Shown one piece after another: positions 16,446 through 24,500 of a stretch of 37,143 nucleotides of DNA. The translations under genes and the position numbers were made by a program. The notes under the pieces are model-generated. The model saw nothing but the letters and a program-made list of their open reading frames with translations. It searched no databases and was not told the DNA's origin. The first letter of the stretch is position 1. Each line of letters opens with the position of its first letter. Origin of the DNA: Candidatus Poribacteria bacterium (GTDB lineage Bacteria; Poribacteria; WGA-4E; WGA-3G); assembly GCA_003635255.1 (NCBI GenBank), contig PYJC01000061.1, forward strand, positions 1 to 37,143, read 5' to 3'.

Positions 16446-17450
16446 ATGGCAAACAACTGGAAAATCCTCATCACCGATTATGCATGGGCCTCTATTGAGC
16501 CCGAACGACAGGTCCTTGCTGAAATTGGAGCAGAACTCATCGCAGCGGAAACTGGCGATGAACCGGAACTTCAAACGCTTGCACCGATGATGGACGGTAT
16601 CCTCACCTGTTGGAACCCAGTCCGAGAACCGATTATCGCTGCTGCGAAGAAGTGTCAAATTATCGCACGCTACGGCATCGGACTCGACAATATTGATGTG
16701 GAAGCTGCCACTGCACACGGTATCGTTGTCACCAATGTCCCTGCTTATTGTATTGACGAAGTTTCTGACCACGCCATGGGACTCCTCCTCGCGTGTGCAA
16801 GAAAAATTTCACGCTTCGATTGGGCTGTTAGGAGCGGCGTATGGGACCAGAATATCGGCCCGGAGATGCGCAGGATCCGAGGCAAAACACTCGGCATCGT
16901 CGGGTTCGGACGGATAGGGCAGGCAATCATCCCGAAAGCGAAAGCGTTCGGACTTACAATCAACGTCTGCTCCCCACGCACGGATCCAAAGCGAATTCAA
17001 GAGACCGGGGCAGAGAAGGTTACATTTTCGGAACTTCTCGCAACATCTGACTTCATCACAATTCACGCGCCGCTAACGCAGGAAACAGAACACCTGTTTA
17101 GCGATGCGGAATTCCGTGCGATGAAACCGACAGCGTTCCTAATCAACACGGCACGCGGCGGCATCGTCGACACTGCTGCACTCACCACAGCACTTTGTTA
17201 TGGTGAAATTGCTGGTGCAGGGCTGGATGTCTTGGAAACAGAGCCACCCAACCCAAACGAAGAACTGCTAAAACTTAATAATGTTGTCGTTACACCACAC
17301 GCCGCATTCGTCTCAGAAGACGCGATCCTTGAACTGGAGGTTACTGCTGCCAGATGTGTGGCACAAGTGCTAAGCGGACAACTGCCGGAATCCGTTGTTA
17401 ACCCATCGGTTCTGGAACAACCAAACCTCCGTGCAAAATCATTAAAGTAG
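16446..17450 (+). CDS. D-isomer-specific 2-hydroxyacid dehydrogenase (SerA-like)
   Basis: This 334-residue NAD-dependent dehydrogenase resembles phosphoglycerate dehydrogenase and related D-2-hydroxyacid dehydrogenases. The Rossmann glycine motif is GIVGFGRIG (150-158). The catalytic set is present: R237 in NTARGGIVD, E266 in DVLETEPP and H285 in VTPHAAF. There is no C-terminal ACT regulatory domain, so it is the short form, and its substrate may be phosphoglycerate, glyoxylate/hydroxypyruvate or another 2-oxoacid. It lies 185 bases after the GlcD-type oxidase. I see no strong ribosome-binding site before the ATG. Confidence 0.85.
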   Translation: MANNWKILITDYAWASIEPERQVLAEIGAELIAAETGDEPELQTLAPMMDGILTCWNPVREPIIAAAKKCQIIARYGIGLDNIDVEAATAHGIVVTNVPAYCIDEVSDHAMGLLLACARKISRFDWAVRSGVWDQNIGPEMRRIRGKTLGIVGFGRIGQAIIPKAKAFGLTINVCSPRTDPKRIQETGAEKVTFSELLATSDFITIHAPLTQETEHLFSDAEFRAMKPTAFLINTARGGIVDTAALTTALCYGEIAGAGLDVLETEPPNPNEELLKLNNVVVTPHAAFVSEDAILELEVTAARCVAQVLSGQLPESVVNPSVLEQPNLRAKSLK

Positions 17451-17508
17451 TAGGCACACGCCGCTGTGCCGTAACATTAAAGTAGTAAACATTCTGCTGT
17501 GCCGTAAC
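17441..17508 (+). repeat. Imperfect tandem duplication before trpB
   Basis: Two units, 17441-17475 (35 bases) and 17476-17508 (33 bases), both begin ATTAAAGTAGTA and both end GCTGTGCCGTAAC, with a variable middle. The first unit includes the stop codon of the dehydrogenase gene. It looks like a local duplication. Confidence 0.65.
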
Positions 17509-17523
17509 CATTGGAGAACTTAA

Positions 17524-18717
17524 ATGCAACAACTCCCTGACGCGACAGGGCATTTCGGACAATTCGGGGGTAGATACGTCCCTGAAACCCTGATGCCTGC
17601 TCTATTAGAACTCGAAGACGCATACAATGAACTCAAAGATAACACCGATTTCCAAGAAGAATTCCGGTACTACCTCCGCGAATACGTCGGACGACCGAAC
17701 CCGCTCTATTACGCTGAGCGTCTGACGGAAACCCTCGGCGGTGCAAAGATATATCTCAAACGGGAAGACCTCAACCATACAGGGGCACATAAAATCAACA
17801 GTGCCATCGGACAAATCCTCCTCGCACGCTGGATGGGCAAAAAACGCATCATCGCCGAAACAGGCGCAGGACAACACGGTGTCGCAACAGCCACCGTCGC
17901 AGCAAAGTTTGATATGGAATGCGAAGTCTATATGGGCGAAGAAGATATAGAACGACAGGCACTCAATGTCTTCCGAATGCAGTTAATGGGAACGAAAGTC
18001 GTGCCGGTGAACTCCGGCTCCCGTACTCTCAAAGATGCGATTAATGCCTGTTTCCGCGACTGGGTCACAAATGTCCGTACCACCTACCTACTCCTCGGTT
18101 CAGTTGTCGGCGCACACCCTTATCCGATGATTGTCCGAGACTTCCAAGCCGTCATCGGTGATGAGGCACGCGCACAAATTTTAGAGCAAGAAGGTGCCTT
18201 ACCGGATTGCGTCGTCGCCTGTGTCGGCGGCGGTAGTAACTCGCTTGGTATGTTCTACCCCTTTTATGCTGATGAATCCGTCCGGATGATTGGCGTAGAA
18301 GCCGCCGGTGAGAGTATCCGTAGCGGACGACATGCGGCACCGCTCACTGCAGGCAGCGTCGGTGTCTTTCACGGTGCGAAGTGCTATCTATTGCAAGAAG
18401 ACGACGGACAGATAACGCCTGCACACTCTATCTCTGCGGGGTTAGATTATCCGGGGGTCGGACCCGAACACAGTTATTATCGTGAAACCGGTAGAGCCGA
18501 ATACGTCCCTGTTACCGATGCAGAAGCCGTAGAAGGGTTTCAGTTGTTATCAGAGACAGAGGGTATCATCCCGGCATTAGAATCCGCACACGCCATCGCC
18601 TATCTGCGTGAACTCGCACCTAAACTCAGTAAGGACAAAGTCATCGTCGTATGCCTTTCAGGCAGAGGTGACAAGGATGTCTATACCATCGCAAAGGAAT
18701 TAGGCATCAGCCTTTAG
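17524..18717 (+). CDS. trpB: Tryptophan synthase beta chain
   Basis: This 397-residue protein is a full-length TrpB, which condenses indole with serine using pyridoxal phosphate in the last step of tryptophan synthesis. The cofactor lysine is K90 in [12 protein letters not shown], and the phosphate-binding loop is GGGSN at 235-239. The N-terminal [14 protein letters not shown] and C-terminal LSGRGDKD are typical of the major TrpB1 type that works with TrpA. Neither trpA nor any other trp gene is adjacent: the next genes are a toxin-antitoxin pair. GGAG precedes the ATG by 9 bases. Confidence 0.93.
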   Translation: MQQLPDATGHFGQFGGRYVPETLMPALLELEDAYNELKDNTDFQEEFRYYLREYVGRPNPLYYAERLTETLGGAKIYLKREDLNHTGAHKINSAIGQILLARWMGKKRIIAETGAGQHGVATATVAAKFDMECEVYMGEEDIERQALNVFRMQLMGTKVVPVNSGSRTLKDAINACFRDWVTNVRTTYLLLGSVVGAHPYPMIVRDFQAVIGDEARAQILEQEGALPDCVVACVGGGSNSLGMFYPFYADESVRMIGVEAAGESIRSGRHAAPLTAGSVGVFHGAKCYLLQEDDGQITPAHSISAGLDYPGVGPEHSYYRETGRAEYVPVTDAEAVEGFQLLSETEGIIPALESAHAIAYLRELAPKLSKDKVIVVCLSGRGDKDVYTIAKELGISL

Positions 18718-18737
18718 CAATAACCCAAATTGTCATC

Positions 18738-18799
18738 TTTGTAGCATAATCTTCCAGATTGTGCTTGCGGAGACGCAAACTGGAAGTTTACGCTACAAA
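18738..18799. repeat. Long interrupted palindrome after trpB
   Basis: TTTGTAGCATAATCTTCCAG at 18738-18757 pairs with CTGGAAGTTTACGCTACAAA at 18780-18799 with two mismatches in 20. Inside, TTGCG-GAGA-CGCAA makes a second small hairpin. It begins 20 bases after the trpB stop and could terminate transcription or act as a dispersed palindromic repeat. The lack of a T-tract argues against a standard intrinsic terminator. Confidence 0.65.
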
Positions 18800-18912
18800 A
18801 TATCGCGGGTTATAAGTTAGTTTGAACATAAGACCTGAGTTTTCCTTAAATATGTGCTATACTAAGATCATTGTGTTTTGAACAATTTTAGTGCTGCCAA
18901 TAAGGAGTTAGC

Positions 18913-19245
18913 ATGGTCACCGAAATACAAACTGCTCAAAATATATGGCCCCAACTATCTTCTATCGTATTTGTTCCGCGTACAGAGAGCGACTATCAGA
19001 GACTTTCAACCTTACGGGAGGAATTAATAGTTCTCATCGGTGACAGTGAAAATCACCCATTGATTTCATTAATGGAAGTCGTTGAGACACTTATTGAAAA
19101 ATATGAATTAGAACAAGAGACAGCAGAACGTGAAGCCTGGTACAATCTTTCCATGCAGATGCTTGCACGAGCTTACGAAGAAGATGAACCCGAGTACACA
19201 ATAAATATGCTTAAATGGGTAAACCCAGACTATGAAGGAAAGTGA
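18913..19245 (+). CDS. Putative antitoxin paired with a MazF-like toxin
   Basis: This 110-residue acidic protein has no recognised DNA-binding motif. The part RLSTLREELIVLIGDSENHPLISLMEVVETLIEKYE (about 30-65) is similar to the linker region of HigA-family proteins without the helix-turn-helix. It ends in AYEEDEPEYTINMLKWVNPDYEGK. Its last 14 bases overlap the toxin gene, the usual antitoxin-first order, which is the main reason for the call. AAGGAG lies 7 bases before the ATG. A TATACT -10-like box is at 18858-18863. Confidence 0.5.
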   Translation: MVTEIQTAQNIWPQLSSIVFVPRTESDYQRLSTLREELIVLIGDSENHPLISLMEVVETLIEKYELEQETAEREAWYNLSMQMLARAYEEDEPEYTINMLKWVNPDYEGK

Positions 19246-19591
19246 TGTCATCCTTGCTCCGTTATCTCAAGTTGATGAAGAACTAAAGTATCGTCCCGCA
19301 ATTGTCCTGCGAGAAATGCCAATACCTTACCGAGATCTTCTTGTTTGTGGTGTAAGCACAAACCTGAATCAGTATATCCGCGCGTTTGACGATATTATTT
19401 CACCAACTGACGTTGACTTCATATTAAGTGGTCTACGCTCGGAATCATTAATCCGACTTAGTTTTTTGGCTGTGATCCCGCGTAGACTCGTACGTGGCAC
19501 GATCGGTAGTATTTCAGAGGAACGCCACAAACGCTTGCTACAGAGGTTAGTTGATTATCTAACATCATCTAATGACGATCTTCTGGCATAA
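19232..19591 (+). CDS. PemK/MazF-like toxin
   Basis: This 119-residue protein looks like a MazF/PemK-superfamily mRNA endonuclease: SDVILAPLSQ at the start, KYRPAIVLREMP (the conserved RPxxV strand, about residues 19-30), DLLVCGVSTNLNQ, a later SLIRLSFLAVIPRRL and GTIGSISEERHKRLL. Toxins of this type cut RNA at short sequences and halt growth. The ATG overlaps the upstream ORF by 14 bases and no other in-frame start is nearby. The two genes form a toxin-antitoxin pair between trpB and a HEAT-repeat gene. Confidence 0.7.
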   Translation: MKESDVILAPLSQVDEELKYRPAIVLREMPIPYRDLLVCGVSTNLNQYIRAFDDIISPTDVDFILSGLRSESLIRLSFLAVIPRRLVRGTIGSISEERHKRLLQRLVDYLTSSNDDLLA

Positions 19592-19696
19592 TCACATAGG
19601 TTAGGTTGAATACAATGAACACAATGAAGCCCAACACCTATTGTAAGAATCTTTGCTTGGTATCGTGGCATTTATGAGTTACGCTGTAAAAATAAT

Positions 19697-19725
19697 TTGC
19701 ACCCTACTGTGATATACGCTATAAT
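19697..19725 (+). promoter_or_regulatory. Promoter for the HEAT-repeat gene
   Basis: TTGCAC (19697-19702) and a consensus TATAAT (19720-19725) are exactly 17 bases apart. The -10 ends 41 bases before the start codon at 19767. Confidence 0.65.
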
Positions 19726-19766
19726 TTTCGTTGCTTAGCCTGAAAAATAGCAAGTGAGGTGGCACG

Positions 19767-20381
19767 ATGACGCGCGAAACTGTAGATTCCAGTTCAAACC
19801 TATCACTACAGCAAAAAGCTCGCAAGTTGATTAGTTGGATTTCACACCGAGACGGTCCCATTCGGAATTGGCGGTACATCCCGTCGCACGTGTTGCTGCG
19901 AAAACTGCGATCCGAGTCTGCGGAAATGCGTGCCTACGCCGCTGAAGGGTTAGGGGGTGTCGGTGATGTCCACGCTGTCGCACCGCTTATTGATGCCCTC
20001 ACCGATAACAACTCAACCGTCCGCCGATTCGCCATCTCCTCCCTCGGAAAGATCCGCGATGCCCGTGCCATTGACGTTCTCATCCCATTTCTACAAGATG
20101 AAGAACCCGATATGCGCTGTGCTGCCGCTGTCGCGCTTGGGGAATTAGGACTCACCGAGGACAGGTTTTCAACACCACCCATCCAGGTAATAGAGGCACT
20201 GATAAACAGCATAACAGACAACGATAGAGGTGTCTGCGCCGCCGCGGTTGTCGCTTTAGGCAGAATCGGCAACCCACAAGCCGTCTCCGCACTCAAAGCA
20301 CTCGAAGAAACCACCGAAAGTGAATGGATCCGCCGTTATATCAGTGAGGCGTTGCATCAAATTGAAGAACAGAATACTTAA
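19767..20381 (+). CDS. HEAT-repeat protein
   Basis: This 204-residue protein is built mostly of PBS-lyase-type HEAT repeats of about 30 residues: MRAYAAEGLGGVGDVHAVAPLIDAL, VRRFAISSLGKIRDARAIDVLIPFL, MRCAAAVALGELGL and VCAAAVVALGRIGNPQAVSALKAL, spanning roughly residues 50-190. Such repeats form a curved scaffold for binding other proteins; no enzymatic residues are visible. GAGGTGG lies 4 bases before the ATG. The partner is not apparent from the neighbours. Confidence 0.8.
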   Translation: MTRETVDSSSNLSLQQKARKLISWISHRDGPIRNWRYIPSHVLLRKLRSESAEMRAYAAEGLGGVGDVHAVAPLIDALTDNNSTVRRFAISSLGKIRDARAIDVLIPFLQDEEPDMRCAAAVALGELGLTEDRFSTPPIQVIEALINSITDNDRGVCAAAVVALGRIGNPQAVSALKALEETTESEWIRRYISEALHQIEEQNT

Positions 20382-20412
20382 TTGATTAAGCAAGTTTTCA
20401 GTGAATTTTAAT

Positions 20413-20442
20413 TTGAATTAACCATCCGTACCGTGCTATTAT
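20413..20442 (+). promoter_or_regulatory. Promoter-like pair before era
   Basis: TTGAAT (20413-20418) and TATTAT (20437-20442) are 18 bases apart. The era start is 115 bases downstream. The leader contains an 18-codon frame at 20468-20524 starting MEEMKPKKIP, which could be a leader peptide or chance. Confidence 0.35.
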
Positions 20443-20557
20443 AATAAAGTGGTTATATAGTCGCGATATGGAAGAAATGAAGCCTAAAAAAATTCCACAA
20501 ACAGATTTGCCTCCCCTACTTTGAAGGGCATCACAATTCTCTCTATCTTCGAGCATT

Positions 20558-21475
20558 ATGGACGAAATCCAAGACTTCAAATCTGGTTACGTTAGCATTA
20601 TCGGTGCACCTAACGTCGGGAAATCGACGCTGCTTAATGCCATCTTAGGGCAGAAATTAGCGATCGTCACCCCGAAACCGCAGACAACGCGTAACCAGAT
20701 ACGTGGGATTCTCACCACCGACACCCATCAAATCATTTTTGTCGATACCCCCGGGCTGATGAACCCTAAATATCGCTTACAGAGCGAAATGGTTAAGACA
20801 GCATACAGTGCTTTAAGCGATGCCGATGTCGTACTTTTCGTAATTGATGTCACGCGCCGAAACTCAGATATTGAAGATACAATCCTAAAACGTCTCAAAC
20901 GTGTTAAAGCGACAACAATTCTCGTTCCCAATAAAGTAGATCTCGTCGAAAAACGGACGTTACTCCCTATCTTTGAAGACTACAGCCAAAAATTTGAATT
21001 TGCGCATATAATCCCGATCTCCGCCTTAACCAGTGATGGTGTCCCACTTCTTCTTGAACAGATTGAAAACGATCTGCCATTGGGTCCCCACTACTTCCCA
21101 GAGGATCAACTCAGCGATCTCCCTGAACGTTTTTTTATCGCCGAAACTGTCCGCGAGAAAATTATGCTTATGACGCAACGCGAGATACCCTACGCCTCCG
21201 CTGTTGTGGTCGAAGAGTTTGAAAAACGCCAGACAAATAAATCAGGCGAAATTCTCTATATCCGCGCCATCGTCTACACAGAACGACAGACACAAAAGCA
21301 AATTATCATCGGCAAAGGCGGCAAGTTAATCAAACGGGTCGGTGAACTTGCACGCATCGATATCGAAAAATTCTTAGATGAACGCGTCTTCTTAGAACTC
21401 TACGTAACAGTCAAAGCCGACTGGCGTAGAGATGCACGTAAACTTAAGGAGTTAGGCGGCTTTGTAGATATTTAA
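20558..21475 (+). CDS. era: GTPase Era
   Basis: This 305-residue protein is Era, the GTPase that binds the 3' end of 16S rRNA and checks small-subunit maturation. The G motifs are intact: GAPNVGKS (16-23), DTPGL, NKVD, and SAL in the G5 position. The C-terminal KH RNA-binding domain carries IIIGKGGKLIKRVG. The length is normal for the family. No clear ribosome-binding site precedes ATG 20558, but the N-terminal sequence aligns well with the family from there. Confidence 0.93.
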   Translation: MDEIQDFKSGYVSIIGAPNVGKSTLLNAILGQKLAIVTPKPQTTRNQIRGILTTDTHQIIFVDTPGLMNPKYRLQSEMVKTAYSALSDADVVLFVIDVTRRNSDIEDTILKRLKRVKATTILVPNKVDLVEKRTLLPIFEDYSQKFEFAHIIPISALTSDGVPLLLEQIENDLPLGPHYFPEDQLSDLPERFFIAETVREKIMLMTQREIPYASAVVVEEFEKRQTNKSGEILYIRAIVYTERQTQKQIIIGKGGKLIKRVGELARIDIEKFLDERVFLELYVTVKADWRRDARKLKELGGFVDI

Positions 21476-21585
21476 CTGTGTTCTTGTAAATAAAAAACTT
21501 AATCACCTCCAACCCAGTCAAGAATTAATCAAAAACCTGCCTGAAATGAAGTGGAAGGCAGACCAGGAGCCGAATAGGTAAGAAA

Positions 21586-24500
21586 ATGACGGAAGAGTCA
21601 ATTCACGTACAAGGTGCGCGAGAACACAACTTAAGAAATATTGATATCCAACTCCCTAAAGACAAACTTATCGTCTTTACAGGCGTTAGCGGTTCCGGCA
21701 AATCTTCACTCGCAATTGACACCGTTTATGCCGAAGGACAACGGCGATACATCGAGTCTTTATCCGCTTATGCACGGCAATTTCTCGGACAACTCGGAAA
21801 ACCAGATGTAGATGAGATTGTCGGACTGTCTCCGTCTATCGCTATCAGTCAGGGTTCAACTGGACACAACCCCCGTTCTACAGTCGCCACCGTAACCGAA
21901 ATCTACGATTATCTGCGTGTGCTTTATGCGCGTGTCGGGCAATTCCACTGTCCCGAATGTGGTCGTGAAGTCGGTTCACAAACCGCCGCGGACATCGTCA
22001 ATACTTTGCTCAACTACCCCGAACGCACAAGACTCATCATCTTAGCACCGATTGCCAGAGGTTCCCGCGGCGCACATGAAAAGGAAATCGAGGACCTACG
22101 AAATGCCGGTTTCGCTCGATTACGCGTTGATGGCGAAATACACGAAATCCGCCCGGGCTTCGCGCTCAGCCGTAACCAACGCCACGACATTGATCTCGTT
22201 ATTGACCGGATCATCATCAAAGACGGCATCGAACCACGTATCTCGCAAGCAGTAGATACAGCACTTTTGCGCGGAGAGGGCAGCATGCTTGTTCAAGTTG
22301 TTTCAACTGAAGGCGAGGCATCCCCATTCCTATCAGAAGAAGATGACCTGCTCTTTAGTAGGGACTATACCTGTTCGCACTGTCGGATTAGTTTCGTGAA
22401 ACCGGAACCCCGCCACTTCTCTTTTAATAATCCTGATGGAATGTGCGAAAACTGCAGAGGGTTGGGTGTGCAAATGGGAATCTTACCGCAGTTGATCATC
22501 CGTGATGATACCCTCTCTCTCATGAAAGGTGCTATCAGTCTATGGGGACCTCTTAACACGCAAAAACGCGCCACAGAAAAAGCCATTGCCGAAGCACTCG
22601 CAAAACACCTCGGATTTGATCTCAAGACACCTTGGAAGGAACTCACGCCGGAACAACAGAACGCTATCCTTTATGGCACCGGCGACGCTATCCTTACGAT
22701 CGCTACTCCCAATAAAAGCACAAATAAAAAACGAAAACAACGCCGACGATATCGCGTCCACTTTCACGGTATCATTCCCGCTGAAGAACAGAAGTACTAC
22801 TTTGATGATGATGACGAAGCCGATGAAGACGACTTTCCTGATTACTTCGTCAAAATGCCTTGTCGGGAATGTGAAGGCACCCGACTTAATTCTTGGACAA
22901 AAGCCATAACGATAAGCGGGACACCTATCACCGACATCCTTGAAAAGTCTATTCAGGATGCAACGCAATTCTTCACAGCGTTGGAACTCCCAGAACGTGA
23001 GACGTTCATCGCGCAGGAACTCTTAAAGGAAATTCGAGGACGACTCGGATTCCTCATGGATGTCGGATTGGGTTACTTGACACTCTCACGTCCCGCACCG
23101 ACACTCTCCGGTGGTGAAGCACAACGCATCCGCCTCGCCAGTCAGGTAGGCGCAGGGTTACGCGATGTTACTTATGTGCTTGATGAACCGAGTATCGGTT
23201 TACACCCACGCGACCACGCTGGCTTGCTCACAACCCTTCTAAATCTACGGAATCAAGGCAATACCGTTATTGTTGTTGAACACGATGAGGCAACGATGTT
23301 AGTAGCCGACTGGATCGTCGATTTCGGACCTGGCGCGGGCATCAAAGGTGGGAAAATAACGGATATCGGGACACCCGCACAATTCATCAAGGAGAGCAGG
23401 ACGCTTACTGCACAATATCTTCGTGGCGATAAGGTGATTATCCAGCCCGAATCCCGCCGCCCAACAGGAGACAGATGGATACAGATACAGAACGCACGCC
23501 AAAATAATCTTAAAGCGATTAGTCCCCAAATACCGATCGGCACACTCTGCTGTGTAACAGGAGTCAGCGGTTCTGGAAAGAGTTCCTTAATACACGATAT
23601 ACTTTACAACGCACTCGCTCGCGACCTCATGAAGGCAAAGACTGTACCGGGTGATTACGACGACATTCGGGGTATCATCGAAGAAAAAGACGTGCCTATC
23701 TCCGATGTTATTGACAAGATTATCAACATTAACATGGCACCCATCGGACGAACACCACGCTCCAACGCTGCGACCTACACAAAGGTGTTTGACGCGATTC
23801 GCGCACTCTACGCTGGCTTGCCTGATGCGAAATTACGGGGCTATAAACCCGGACGATTCAGTTTCAATGTTACCGGCGGCAGATGCGAAGCATGCAGCGG
23901 CAACGGCGCGAAAAAAGTTGATATGGGACTCCTCGCTGACGTCTGGGTGGAGTGTGAGGTATGCAACGGGAAACGCTTTAACGACGAAACCCTCACGATA
24001 AAATATAAAGGGAAAAATATCTCTGAAGTCCTCGAAATGGATATTGATACCGCACTCGTCCATTTCGCCGATATTCCAAGAATCGCAAGAGGATTAAAAC
24101 TACTCCACGATGTCGGTCTGGATTACATTAAGCTCGGACAACCCGCACCGACACTTTCCGGCGGCGAGGCGCAACGCATCAAACTTTCAAAGGAACTCTC
24201 GAAACGCGGCACCGGTAAAACGCTTTATATCCTTGATGAACCCACAACAGGGTTGCATTTTGACGATGTAAACAAACTGCTAACGATTCTTCATCGACTT
24301 GTAGATGACGGTAATACCGTCGTCGTTGTAGAGCACAACCTTGAAGTCATCAATTCCGCGGATTACCTCATCGACTTAGGACCAGAGGGCGGTGTCGGCG
24401 GCGGTACTATCGTAGCCGAAGGCACACCTGAACAGATTGCTGAAATGCCCGAATCCTACACCGGACAAGCACTCCGCGGTGATTTCGACATCTGGCGGGA

